Shown: piece by piece, positions 10,731 through 19,005 of the stretch
Numbering within the stretch: the first letter of the stretch is position 1
How the letters are laid out: each line of letters opens with the position of its first letter
NCBI RefSeq assembly: GCF_016313185.1
Contig: NZ_CP066218.1
Coordinates: 4,712,001-4,776,000 of the forward strand
DNA length: 64,000 bases
Reading direction: 5' to 3'
From: Mycolicibacterium baixiangningiae
GTDB taxonomy: Bacteria; Actinomycetota; Actinomycetes; Mycobacteriales; Mycobacteriaceae
Notes under the pieces: generated by a model
Databases searched by the model: none
Told to the model about the DNA's origin: nothing
The model's input: only the letters and a program-made list of their open reading frames with translations
Program-made: the position numbers and the translations under genes

Positions 10731-11405
10731 TCACCGCAGTTTCGGCGTCTCGCGGAACGTCTTCCACTCGCCGATCGCGGCCAGCCGCCGCCGCTGCTGC
10801 GCTGCCGCACCAGTGTCCAGACCGTGGTCGCGTTCCTCGAGATTGCCGATGACGCGCCGGCGGTGTTCGACCGGATTGTGGTCGTCGTACTTGAATTTGG
10901 CCTCCACCCGCACCACTGCCAGCCGCAGCCCCCGGATGCCGGGCAACATTCGCCCGTACGGGCCGTCGTCGACTGCAACGGTGGCGTAGCCGCCCTCAGG
11001 CTGCATATCGCCCAGTTGGGCGGTCAGGATCTCGACCTTGCCCTCGGGGTCGTCGACCACGGTCGGCCGGCACACGAACTGCAACGCGGTGTAGTAGCTG
11101 GTGGGCACACCGTCCTCGTCGGGGCCGCCCGCCTTCGCCCGCCAGTAGGTGGGGATGTAGGCGTAGTCGCCGATCACCGCGACGCGGACCTCGGTGGCGG
11201 ACTCCAGGTGCGGCCACACCGGGTTCGGCCGAGCCAGATGCACCAGCAGGTCCTCACCGGCGACGGTGAAATGGGTGGGCACCACAACCGGCGCCTGTGC
11301 GGGGTCGACGTTGTTGACCACCACCATCCCGAACCGGTCGGTATGAGCAAGCCACTCCTGCCATTCAGCGGTGTCCAACGAAGCATCCCACGGATGAATC
11401 AACAT
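10731..11405 (-). CDS. PaiB-like FMN-binding protein
   Basis: A 224-residue protein of the FMN-binding split-barrel class annotated as FMN-binding negative transcriptional regulator (PaiB family). It begins with the typical MLIHPWDA segment and contains a central YIPTYW motif. The family resembles pyridoxamine-phosphate-oxidase-type barrels; whether it regulates transcription or acts as a flavoenzyme is unclear. The gene begins two bases after the stop of the XRE/cupin regulator and is almost certainly its operon partner. It converges on rmlC, leaving 30 bases between them. Confidence 0.8.
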   Translation of the reverse strand: MLIHPWDASLDTAEWQEWLAHTDRFGMVVVNNVDPAQAPVVVPTHFTVAGEDLLVHLARPNPVWPHLESATEVRVAVIGDYAYIPTYWRAKAGGPDEDGVPTSYYTALQFVCRPTVVDDPEGKVEILTAQLGDMQPEGGYATVAVDDGPYGRMLPGIRGLRLAVVRVEAKFKYDDHNPVEHRRRVIGNLEERDHGLDTGAAAQQRRRLAAIGEWKTFRETPKLR

Positions 11406-11407
11406 GA

Positions 11408-12040
11408 TCAGTCGTCCTTGTGTGTCTTGGTTGGGTGCGTCGAGGCGCCACCGACGCCGGGTTCGAACACCGCCAACGAGAAGCGGGCAGGCTCACTGTG
11501 GGAGTTGACGTAGGCGTGGTCGACGTCGCCTGGGAAGGCCACGGCATCCCCGGTGTCGAGGTCGATCCCCTGGCCGTCGACCTCGACCGAGATCCGCCCC
11601 GTCAACACGTGCACCAGTTCGTGGGTGCCGACCGCATGAGCCTCACTGACATGCCTCTCCCCCGGCCCCAACGACCAGTCCCACAACTCCACGACATCCG
11701 GAGGCGTCGTACCGGCAACCAGCACCCCGCGCCCACCGGCGTCACCAGTCCACAGCTGGGCACCGTCGCCGCACCGGGTGATCATCACCGCTCTCGGCTC
11801 AGGCGGCGCCACGAGCGCCGGCAATCCGACGCCGAGTGCGTCGCTGAGCCGAAGCAGCGTTCCCACACTGGGATTGACCGCACCCTGCTCGACACTGACC
11901 ACCATGCGGCGGCTCACCGACGCGGCCCCGGCGAGCTGGTCCAACGTCCACCCCCGCGTCAGCCGCTCCTGCCGGACCCGGGCGCCGATCGCCGACGCGA
12001 GCTTCGCGGCTTCCGCATCCACCAGTGCACGATAACGCAC
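11408..12040 (-). CDS. XRE-family regulator with C-terminal cupin domain
   Basis: A 210-residue DNA-binding protein. Residues about 18-75 form an XRE helix-turn-helix (RQERLTRGWTLDQLAGAASV onward). Residues about 115-200 form a small beta-barrel cupin likely to bind an effector. The GTG start at 12040 lies inside a perfect inverted repeat (12036-12050) and no Shine-Dalgarno is seen, so a leaderless, autoregulated transcript is plausible. It is followed by the PaiB-like gene and is divergent from mmsA. It could sense an amino-acid-derived metabolite and act on itself, on mmsA, or both; that is inference. Confidence 0.83.
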   Translation of the reverse strand: MRYRALVDAEAAKLASAIGARVRQERLTRGWTLDQLAGAASVSRRMVVSVEQGAVNPSVGTLLRLSDALGVGLPALVAPPEPRAVMITRCGDGAQLWTGDAGGRGVLVAGTTPPDVVELWDWSLGPGERHVSEAHAVGTHELVHVLTGRISVEVDGQGIDLDTGDAVAFPGDVDHAYVNSHSEPARFSLAVFEPGVGGASTHPTKTHKDD

Positions 12041-12050
12041 TATCAGTGCG
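12036..12050. promoter_or_regulatory. Inverted repeat CGCACT-ATC-AGTGCG over the XRE gene start
   Basis: A perfect 6-bp inverted repeat with a 3-bp centre covers the GTG start codon of the XRE/cupin gene. Its position suits an autorepression operator for that protein, which is inference from placement. Confidence 0.5.
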
Positions 12051-12112
12051 ACTGACTACCAGGCGCGGCGACGCCCTCCGGCCGACGCCTCTTGTCAAGC
12101 ACCCCGAGCAGT

Positions 12113-12130
12113 TACTAGGATGTCCTAGTA
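12113..12130. promoter_or_regulatory. Perfect palindromic operator upstream of mmsA
   Basis: TACTAGGA-TG-TCCTAGTA is a perfect 8-bp inverted repeat with a 2-bp centre, 21 bases before the mmsA ATG. Its right end merges into TAGTAT (12126-12131), which fits a TANNNT -10 box, so a bound regulator would occlude RNA polymerase. The cognate regulator is not identified; a TetR- or GntR-type protein elsewhere in the genome is possible. Confidence 0.65.
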
Positions 12131-12151
12131 TCTCGAGCGAGGGGCTTTCTC

Positions 12152-13672
12152 ATGACCAACCAGATCCAGCACTTCATCAACGGCAAGCGCACCGCCGGCG
12201 AGTCGACCCGCACGGCGGACGTGTTGAACCCGAGCACCGGGGCGGTGCAGGCCCAGGTCCTGCTCGCCTCGCGCGCCGACGTCGACGCCGCGGTCGCAGG
12301 CGCCGCCGACGCCCAGAAGGACTGGGCGGCCTGGAACCCGCAGCGCCGCGCCCGCGTCATGATGCGCTTCGTCGAACTGGTCAACCAGAACATGGACGAA
12401 CTGGCCGAGCTCCTCAGCGTGGAACACGGCAAGACCGTCGCCGACTCCAAGGGCGACATCCAGCGCGGTATCGAGGTCATCGAGTTCGCGATCGGCATCC
12501 CGCATCTGCTCAAGGGTGAGTACACCGAGGGCGCGGGGGGCGGCATCGACGTCTACTCGATGCGTCAGCCGCTCGGTGTCGTCGCCGGCATCACCCCGTT
12601 CAACTTCCCCGCGATGATCCCGCTGTGGAAGGCCGGCCCCGCGCTGGCGTGCGGTAACGCGTTCATCCTCAAGCCGTCCGAGCGTGACCCGTCGGTCCCC
12701 GTCCGGCTCGCCGAACTGTTCCTCGAAGCCGGTCTGCCGCCGGGGGTGTTCCAGGTGGTGCAGGGCGACAAGGAAGCCGTCGACGCGATCCTCGAGCATC
12801 CGGTGGTCCAGGCCGTCGGCTTCGTCGGCAGCTCCGACATCGCCCAGTACATCTTCGCCGGCGCCGCGGCCAACGGAAAGCGCGCCCAGTGCTTCGGCGG
12901 TGCCAAGAACCACATGATCGTGATGCCCGACGCCGACCTCGACCAGGCCGTCGACGCGCTGATCGGCGCCGGTTACGGCAGCGCCGGTGAACGCTGCATG
13001 GCGATCAGCGTCGCCGTGCCCGTCGGCAAGGAGACCGCCGACCGCCTGCGCGCCCGGCTCGTCGAGCGGGTGAACAACCTGCGCGTCGGCCACAGCCTCG
13101 ACCCGAAGGCCGACTACGGGCCACTGGTCACCGAGGCCGCGCTCAACCGGGTCCGCGACTACATCGCTCAGGGCGTGGAGGCGGGCGCCGAAGCCGTCGT
13201 CGACGGTCGCGAACGCGGCAGCGACGAGATGCAGTTCGGTGACGACAGCCTCGAGGGCGGCTACTTCATCGGCCCCACCCTGTTCGACCACGTCACCCCG
13301 GAGATGTCGATCTACACCGACGAGATCTTCGGGCCGGTGCTGTGCATCGTGCGCGCCGACGACTACCAGGAGGCGCTGCGCCTGCCGAGCGAGCATGAAT
13401 ACGGCAACGGCGTGGCCATCTTCACCCGCGACGGCGACACCGCACGCGATTTCGTCGCCAACGTCCAGGTCGGCATGGTCGGCGTCAACGTGCCGATCCC
13501 GGTTCCGGTGTCCTACCACACCTTCGGCGGTTGGAAGCGCTCCGGGTTCGGCGATCTCAATCAGCACGGGCCGCACTCGATCCTGTTCTACACCAAGACC
13601 AAGACGGTGACGCAGCGGTGGCCGTCGGGCATCAAGGATGGCGCCGAGTTCGTCATCCCCACCATGAAGTAA
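12152..13672 (+). CDS. mmsA: Methylmalonate-semialdehyde dehydrogenase (CoA-acylating) MmsA
   Basis: A 506-residue aldehyde dehydrogenase converting methylmalonate semialdehyde plus CoA and NAD to propionyl-CoA in valine catabolism. The nucleophilic Cys lies in GSAGERCMA, diagnostic for the MmsA subgroup, and the PFNFPAMIPLWK segment is also typical. Length matches the family. It heads an operon with fadE9 and mmsB, as in M. tuberculosis Rv0753c-Rv0751c. A GAGGGG ribosome binding site precedes the ATG, and a palindromic operator overlaps the likely -10. Confidence 0.93.
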   Translation: MTNQIQHFINGKRTAGESTRTADVLNPSTGAVQAQVLLASRADVDAAVAGAADAQKDWAAWNPQRRARVMMRFVELVNQNMDELAELLSVEHGKTVADSKGDIQRGIEVIEFAIGIPHLLKGEYTEGAGGGIDVYSMRQPLGVVAGITPFNFPAMIPLWKAGPALACGNAFILKPSERDPSVPVRLAELFLEAGLPPGVFQVVQGDKEAVDAILEHPVVQAVGFVGSSDIAQYIFAGAAANGKRAQCFGGAKNHMIVMPDADLDQAVDALIGAGYGSAGERCMAISVAVPVGKETADRLRARLVERVNNLRVGHSLDPKADYGPLVTEAALNRVRDYIAQGVEAGAEAVVDGRERGSDEMQFGDDSLEGGYFIGPTLFDHVTPEMSIYTDEIFGPVLCIVRADDYQEALRLPSEHEYGNGVAIFTRDGDTARDFVANVQVGMVGVNVPIPVPVSYHTFGGWKRSGFGDLNQHGPHSILFYTKTKTVTQRWPSGIKDGAEFVIPTMK

Positions 13673-13685
13673 CCCCACAAACCCC

Positions 13686-14852
13686 ATGGACTACTTCGGT
13701 CTCGACGAGGACGAACGCGTGATCGCCGAGACGGCGGCCGCGTTCGCGGAAAAGCGCCTTGCGCCATACGCGTTGGAGTGGGACGAGAACCACCACTTCC
13801 CCACCGACGTGTTGCGCGAGGCGGCCGAACTCGGCATGGCGGCGATCTACTGCCACGAGGATGCCGGCGGCAGCGGACTGCGGCGCGTCGATGCCGTGCG
13901 CATCTTCGAGCAGTTGTCCGCGGCCGACCCGGCCATCGCGGCCTTTCTGTCGATCCACAACATGTGCGCCTGGATGGTCGACACGTACGGCTCCGCCGAA
14001 CAGCGCAAGACGTGGGTGCCACGGTTGGCGTCGATGGAGTCCATCGCCAGCTACTGCCTCACCGAACCCGGAGCCGGGTCCGATGCGAGCGCATTGCGCA
14101 CCAGGGCGGTTCGCGAGGGCGGCGACTGGGTGCTCGACGGCGTCAAGCAGTTCATCTCCGGCGCGGGCACGTCCGATGTGTACGTGGTGATGGCCCGCAC
14201 AGGCAGCGAGGGCCCCCGCGGCATCTCGGCGTTCATCGTCGAAAAGGACACGCCGGGAGTCACTTTCGGCGCCCAGGAGCAGAAGATGGGCTGGAACGCC
14301 CAGCCCACCGCTCAGGTCGTGTTCGAGGGTGCCCGGGTGCCCGCCGAAAACCTGCTCGGCGGCACCGACGCCGAGGGCAGCGGATTCGGCATCGCGATGA
14401 ACGGACTCAACGGCGGCCGCCTCAACATCGCCGCATGCTCACTGGGCGGCGCGCAGACGGCCTACGAGAAGGCCGCGGCCTACCTGGCCGACCGGCATGC
14501 CTTCGGCGCCACCCTGCTCGACGAACCGACCATCCGGTTCACCCTCGCCGATATGGCCACCGCGCTGCAGACGTCACGAATGTTGTTGTGGCGGGCCGCA
14601 ACCGCCCTCGACGAGAACCACCCGGACAAGGTCGAGCTGTGCGCGATGGCCAAGCGCTACGTCACCGACGCCTGTTTCGAGGTGGCTGATCAGGCGCTGC
14701 AACTGCACGGTGGCTACGGGTACCTGCGTGAGTACGGCGTGGAGAAGATCGTCCGCGATCTGCGGGTGCATCGAATCCTCGAGGGCAGCAACGAGATCAT
14801 GCGCGTGGTCATCGGGCGGGCAGCGGCCGCCCGGGCGCGGGCATCGGCATAG
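13686..14852 (+). CDS. fadE9: Acyl-CoA dehydrogenase, FadE9-like (isobutyryl-CoA step)
   Basis: A 388-residue FAD acyl-CoA dehydrogenase. Signature segments are CLTEPGAGSDAS for FAD/substrate binding and the C-terminal LHGGYGY followed by ILEGSNEIMR, which carries the usual catalytic Glu. Its location between mmsA and mmsB indicates the isobutyryl-CoA to methacrylyl-CoA step of valine breakdown. It starts 13 bases after mmsA without a clear Shine-Dalgarno, so coupling to mmsA translation is likely. The gene name follows synteny with Rv0752c. Confidence 0.9.
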   Translation: MDYFGLDEDERVIAETAAAFAEKRLAPYALEWDENHHFPTDVLREAAELGMAAIYCHEDAGGSGLRRVDAVRIFEQLSAADPAIAAFLSIHNMCAWMVDTYGSAEQRKTWVPRLASMESIASYCLTEPGAGSDASALRTRAVREGGDWVLDGVKQFISGAGTSDVYVVMARTGSEGPRGISAFIVEKDTPGVTFGAQEQKMGWNAQPTAQVVFEGARVPAENLLGGTDAEGSGFGIAMNGLNGGRLNIAACSLGGAQTAYEKAAAYLADRHAFGATLLDEPTIRFTLADMATALQTSRMLLWRAATALDENHPDKVELCAMAKRYVTDACFEVADQALQLHGGYGYLREYGVEKIVRDLRVHRILEGSNEIMRVVIGRAAAARARASA

Positions 14853-14866
14853 GAGGCTTTCGGCAC

Positions 14867-15739
14867 ATGAGCACGATCGCGTTTCTCGGTCTGGGCAACA
14901 TGGGCGGGCCGATGGCGGCCAACCTCGCCAAAGCCGGCCACACCGTGCGGGGGTTCGATGTGGTGCCCGCACTCAAGGCCACCGCAGAAGACAATGGCGT
15001 CACCACATTCGACAGCGGTGGCGAAGCGGTGACCGGCGCCGAGGTGGTGATCACCTCGCTGCCCAACGGCGCGATCGTGAAGGGCGTGTACGACGAGGTG
15101 CTGCCCGCCGCGGCGGCAGGCACGTTGTTCATCGACACCTCGACCATCTCGGTGGACGACGCGCGGGAGATCAACGCGGCCGCCGTCGCCCGGGGTTTCG
15201 CCCAGCTCGACGCGCCCGTGTCCGGCGGGGTCAAGGGCGCCACCGCGGGCACGCTGGCGTTCATGGTGGGTGGCGACGACGACGCCGTCGAGCGTGCCCG
15301 TCCGGTGCTGGAACCGATGGCGGGCAAGGTCGTTCACTGTGGTGGGTCGGGCACCGGCCAGGCCGCCAAACTGTGCAACAACATGGTGCTGGCGGTCCAG
15401 CAGATCGCGATCGGTGAGGCGTTCGTGCTCGCCGAGCAGCTGGGGCTCGAGGCGCAGTCCCTGTTCGACGTCATCACCGGCGCGACCGGCAACTGCTGGG
15501 CGGTGCACACGAATTGCCCTGTGCCGGGACCGGTTCCGGCATCGCCGGCCAACAACGACTTCAAACCGGGGTTCGCGACCGCGCTGATGAACAAGGACCT
15601 GGGGCTCGCCATGGCCGCGGTCGAGTCGACGGGTGCGTCCGCGCCGCTGGGCAGCCATGCCGCGCAGCTGTACGCGAGCTTCGCCACCGATCACGCGGAC
15701 AAGGATTTCAGCGCGATCATCGAGTTGCTGCGGGGCTGA
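14867..15739 (+). CDS. mmsB: 3-hydroxyisobutyrate dehydrogenase MmsB
   Basis: A 290-residue beta-hydroxyacid dehydrogenase oxidising 3-hydroxyisobutyrate to methylmalonate semialdehyde, the MmsA substrate. The N-terminal Rossmann motif GLGNMGGPMA, the substrate-binding DAPVSGG and the catalytic-lysine segment GQAAKLCNNM are all present. A strong AGGAGG ribosome binding site precedes the ATG. It closes the mmsA-fadE9-mmsB operon and ends one base before the convergent FAD-oxidoreductase pseudogene. Confidence 0.93.
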   Translation: MSTIAFLGLGNMGGPMAANLAKAGHTVRGFDVVPALKATAEDNGVTTFDSGGEAVTGAEVVITSLPNGAIVKGVYDEVLPAAAAGTLFIDTSTISVDDAREINAAAVARGFAQLDAPVSGGVKGATAGTLAFMVGGDDDAVERARPVLEPMAGKVVHCGGSGTGQAAKLCNNMVLAVQQIAIGEAFVLAEQLGLEAQSLFDVITGATGNCWAVHTNCPVPGPVPASPANNDFKPGFATALMNKDLGLAMAAVESTGASAPLGSHAAQLYASFATDHADKDFSAIIELLRG

Positions 15740-15740
15740 T

Positions 15741-16756
15741 TCAGACGGCGAGTTGGTTGACGACGACGCCGAAGACGGCGGGCAGTGCCCGCGCGACAGG
15801 CACGATGCGCGGCCGGATCGACGGCACCGATCCGGCCCGCACCAGGCCCGCGGTGAGCAACCGGTAGCGCCGGGTCAGCGCGCGCCATCGACGGTCGTAG
15901 TCGCCGACACGTTCGGTCACCACGCAATCCACCAACAGTTCGGCCGCGCTGACGCCAGCCCGAGGCCCTCCCCCGTGAGCGCGTCGATGTACCCCGCGGC
16001 GTCCCCCACGAGCATCACCCGCCCGGCTGTGCGGCTGCGTGCGTTCTGCCGCAGCGGGCCCGCGGCGCGGTCGGGCCCGTGGGCGTGGTCACCGATCCGC
16101 TCCACGAGGGCGGGAAAATCCGACAGGTGCCGATCGAATCCGCCGCGCGAGGAGCTCAAGATCGCGATCCCGACACAGTCGTCGGCCACGGGGGTCACAT
16201 ATGCCTCGCTGTCGGTCCCCCAGTGCACCTCGACGCAGTCGCTCCACGGCGCGGTCTGGATGTGCCTGCGGATGCCCCACCGCCGTGGACCGCGACTGGG
16301 CTGTGACAGGCCCAGCGCGCGCCGGATCGGTGAGTGCAGCCCGTCGGCGGCCGCGAGGTATCCGGCCCGCAACTCGCCCACCCGCACCGACGCCGCGTCC
16401 TGGCTGACCGCGCCGACGTCGCCGTGCACGAAGCGCACCCCCGCCGACCGGGCGGCCTCGAGCAACGCGGCGTGCAGCACGGTTCGTCGCACACCGCGAC
16501 CGGGTCCGGTCCGGAACGCCGCGTCGACCCGATGGTCGCCGTCGAGGTAGGCGATCCCGCGAAGCGGCATCCCCTGCGGCGCCACACCGAGACGCTCCAG
16601 ATGCGCCATGGTGTGCGGCATCATGCCTTCACCGCAGGCCTTGTCCAATGTGCCGCGGCGGCGTTCGACGACCACGACGTCGAGTCCGGCCCTGGCGCCG
16701 TACACCGCGGTGGCCAACCCGGCGGGCCCACCACCGGCGACGACGAGGTCGATCAC
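15741..16756 (-). pseudogene. Geranylgeranyl-reductase-like FAD oxidoreductase, frameshifted
   Basis: An FAD monooxygenase-like protein split over two frames. The first frame starts at the GTG at 16756 (overlapping the upstream gene's stop as GTGA) with the FAD motif GGGPAG and runs through the second flavin motif GDAAGYIDALTGEG before drifting to a stop at 15917. The second frame, ending at 15741, carries the expected C-terminus (YDRRWRALTRRYRLLTAGL onward). Loss of one base, or gain of two, within about 15941-15956 joins them. The site is not a homopolymer. In the Streptomyces srsABC phenolic-lipid operon the third gene is a flavin hydroxylase, and this gene occupies the same place. True mutation or sequencing error cannot be separated here. 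Confidence 0.8.
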
Positions 16757-17262
16757 CGCAACCCCGCGAGTGCGGCGTTCTCGACCTGGATCCGGGCCCC
16801 CAGCAGTACCGCATTGAGGGCGGTGAACACCAGCGCGGTGATCCAGGCACCGTGCACCAGGGGAAGCGCGAAACCTTCGACGATCACCGCGACGTAGTTG
16901 GGATGCGGGATCAGCCGGTACGGGCCGCCGGTGACCCGCGCTGCGCCCGGCACGACGATGACCCTGGTGTTCCACTGGCGGCCCAGGGTGGTGATGCACC
17001 ACCACCGCAACGTCTGTGCGGCGATCACCAGCGCGAGCATCGAGAACCCCAGCGCCGGGGTGAACGGCCGGTGCAGCGCGGCGACCTCGAGCAGGCACCC
17101 GGCGAGCAGACCGGTGTGCAGGGCCACCATCACCGGATAGTGACGGGCCCCGTACTCGACGCCGCCGCGCTGCCGGCTCCATCGCCGATTCCGCTCGGCG
17201 ACAACCATTTCGGCCAACCGCTCGACACCGACCGCGGCGATCAGCAATCCATACCAGATCAT
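16753..17262 (-). CDS. Isoprenylcysteine carboxyl methyltransferase-like membrane protein
   Basis: A 169-residue polytopic membrane methyltransferase of the ICMT class. The C-terminal SAM-binding signature GPYRLIPHPNYVAVIVEGF is clear, with several hydrophobic helices before it. In srs-type operons such a protein methylates alkylresorcinols made by the adjacent type III PKS, so that role is inferred here. It starts seven bases after the PKS stop and overlaps the next gene by GTGA, forming a tight operon. M. tuberculosis has a similar ICMT/oxidoreductase pair (Rv1139c-Rv1138c). Confidence 0.82.
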   Translation of the reverse strand: MIWYGLLIAAVGVERLAEMVVAERNRRWSRQRGGVEYGARHYPVMVALHTGLLAGCLLEVAALHRPFTPALGFSMLALVIAAQTLRWWCITTLGRQWNTRVIVVPGAARVTGGPYRLIPHPNYVAVIVEGFALPLVHGAWITALVFTALNAVLLGARIQVENAALAGLR

Positions 17263-17269
17263 GGGTTCC

Positions 17270-18322
17270 TCAGCGCCAGCGCAGCAGGACGAGTTCGGAG
17301 CAGAAGCCAGGGCCCATCGCCATCATCAGCCCGGGGCTGTCCGCGGGTGGGTGCTTGGCGATGGTGTCGCGCAGCACGTGCAAGACGGACGCGGACGAGA
17401 GGTTGCCGACCTCGGCCAGCGAGCGCCACGTCAATTCCAGTGCGTCGCCGGGCAATCCGAGGGTGGCGGTGATGGCCTCGATGACCTTGGGGCCGCCGGG
17501 ATGGCTCACCCACGTGCCGATGTCGCCGACCCCCATGCCGTGGCTGTGCAGGAACTCCGCGACGTCGTCGCCGAGATAACGTTCGACGACCTTCGGCACG
17601 TCCGGTGAGAGTACGAGGCGGAAGCCACTCGCGTCGACGTCCCAGCCCATCGTCCGCAACGAGTCGGGGTAGAGGTGGCTGCGCGAATCGACGATCTCCG
17701 GGCCTGCCGCGTCGTCGGCACGCCGGTCGCCGACGGCCACCGCCGCCGCAGCTCCGTCGCCGAACAGGCTGCTGCCCACCACCGTTGCCATCGTCGGGTC
17801 CGTCTTGGACACCAGTGAACACAGCTCGACGGCGACCAGCACCGCGACGCCGTCGGGATGACCCTGCAGGTAGTCGTGAAGCCGGGCCACCCCCGCGGCG
17901 CCCGCCACACATCCCAACCCGAACATCGGCACCCGCCGGACATCGGGTCGCAGGCCGACGAGGGCCGCGATGCGTGCGTCCAGCGAGGGCACCGCGATGC
18001 CCGTGACGGTGGCCGTCATGATCATGTCGACATCGGACGGGTCAAGGCCCGCGTCGTCGAGCGCGCCCGTCAGCGCCGCAGCGCCCAGTGTCACGGCGTG
18101 TTCGATGTAGAGGTCGTTCGCCCGCCCGAAGTCGGTCAGGCCGGCGTACTCCTCCAGTGACAGCACCATGTGGCGGGTGGCCACCTTCGCGCTGCGGTGC
18201 AACGCCCGGATGCTGTCGGCGTATTCGTGGTAGCCGGGGATCGCGATCAGCGCCTCGGTCACCTCCGCCTGGGTGTATCCGTGCGGCGGCACCTCACCGC
18301 GGACGGCTGCGACAACACTCAT
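17270..18322 (-). CDS. Type III polyketide synthase (chalcone-synthase-like)
   Basis: A 350-residue thiolase-fold enzyme that extends a fatty acyl starter with malonyl-CoA units to alkylresorcinol or alkylpyrone products. The catalytic triad is intact: Cys138 ([10 protein letters not shown]), His274 (VSHPGGPK) and Asn307 (EVGNLSS). Length is standard. The ATG follows an AGGGAG ribosome binding site and overlaps the end of a decayed MmpL gene. It leads the PKS-ICMT-FAD oxidoreductase operon. Because the oxidoreductase is frameshifted, the pathway may stop at a methylated phenolic lipid. Relatives in M. tuberculosis include Pks10, Pks11 and Pks18. Confidence 0.9.
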   Translation of the reverse strand: MSVVAAVRGEVPPHGYTQAEVTEALIAIPGYHEYADSIRALHRSAKVATRHMVLSLEEYAGLTDFGRANDLYIEHAVTLGAAALTGALDDAGLDPSDVDMIMTATVTGIAVPSLDARIAALVGLRPDVRRVPMFGLGCVAGAAGVARLHDYLQGHPDGVAVLVAVELCSLVSKTDPTMATVVGSSLFGDGAAAAVAVGDRRADDAAGPEIVDSRSHLYPDSLRTMGWDVDASGFRLVLSPDVPKVVERYLGDDVAEFLHSHGMGVGDIGTWVSHPGGPKVIEAITATLGLPGDALELTWRSLAEVGNLSSASVLHVLRDTIAKHPPADSPGLMMAMGPGFCSELVLLRWR

Positions 18323-18365
18323 GACACTCTCCCTCTACTTTCTTCATGACGTGCTCGAGCGTCAC

Positions 18366-18425
18366 GGCGTTCAATGCGTCGGCGTTCAATCCGTCGGTGT
18401 TCGATGCAACGGCGTTCGATGCCGC
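18366..18425. repeat. 15-bp degenerate tandem repeat, about four copies
   Basis: Four successive 15-bp units of the type GGCGTTCAATGCGTC occur in the tail of the MmpL remnant. On the minus strand they encode repeated Asn/Asp-Ala-x-x-x pentapeptides. The unit length preserves frame. Confidence 0.75.
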
Positions 18426-18661
18426 ATCGATCTCCCGCAGACCGACCCGGGCGTGCAGCCGGGCCAGCCACGTCGGAGCCCACCAGTTCCACTCGCCCAG
18501 TGCGTGCATGAAGGCCGGCATCAGCACCATCCGGACCAAGGTCGCGTCCGCCAGGACGGCCAGCGTGAGGCCGAGGCCGAACGTCCGCATGAAGGAGACG
18601 TCGGCGGCGATCAGCGCGGCGAAGGAAATGGACATCACGCGAGGGTCTCGGTGATCTGCTC

Positions 18662-18700
18662 GCCGGCTCGCCGGGCCGGCTCGCCGGGCCGGCTCGCTGC
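18662..18700. repeat. 13-bp tandem repeat at MmpL deletion junction
   Basis: Two perfect copies of GCCGGCTCGCCGG followed by a third imperfect copy lie where the central part of the MmpL gene is missing. A 13-bp unit breaks frame. Slippage or repeat recombination may have helped the deletion. Confidence 0.7.
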
Positions 18701-19005
18701 GGTAGCCGTCGGGTGCGGAGACGACGATCAGCAGCTGCGATCCGCCCTGGCCGAAGTCTTCGGCGAGCAGGCGCGCCGCAGTAGCCGACTCCGAGGACGG
18801 ATCCTCAATCCGCACTCGCACAACGACTTCGCCACCGGCACACCGAAGACGCCCGCGGCGATCGTCCCGAGTATCGCGACGAGGAGGAACCGCCGCGAAG
18901 CGGCGGTGGCCGACCGTCCGACACGGGCCAGAACGTAGTGTTCGCTGGCTGAGCCACGACGGCGGCCCCTTTACGGCGCTATGCCAACATCTGGTGACTT
19001 AGGTC

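Larger units (their letters stand above)
18294..18950 (-). pseudogene. Remnant of an MmpL/RND-type transporter gene
   Basis: Two ends of an MmpL-type lipid transporter survive. The N-terminus (LARVGRSATAASRRFLL onward, first membrane helix) reads in one frame, then shifts frame around 18811-18822 into the conserved EDPSSESA region and SQLLIVVSAP. About 500 central residues are missing. The sequence then resumes with the C-terminal helix segment MSISFAALIAADVSFMRTFG and an ADATLVRMVLMPAFM motif. Intact family members are about 700 or more residues. Tandem repeats lie at the deletion junction (18662-18700) and in the C-terminal tail (18366-18425). It probably once exported the product of the adjacent PKS cluster. 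Confidence 0.8.

Noticed and set aside
18294..18322. MmpL remnant and PKS overlap as a sign of translational coupling
   Set aside because: The upstream gene is a pseudogene, so coupling is unlikely to matter; the PKS has its own ribosome binding site.
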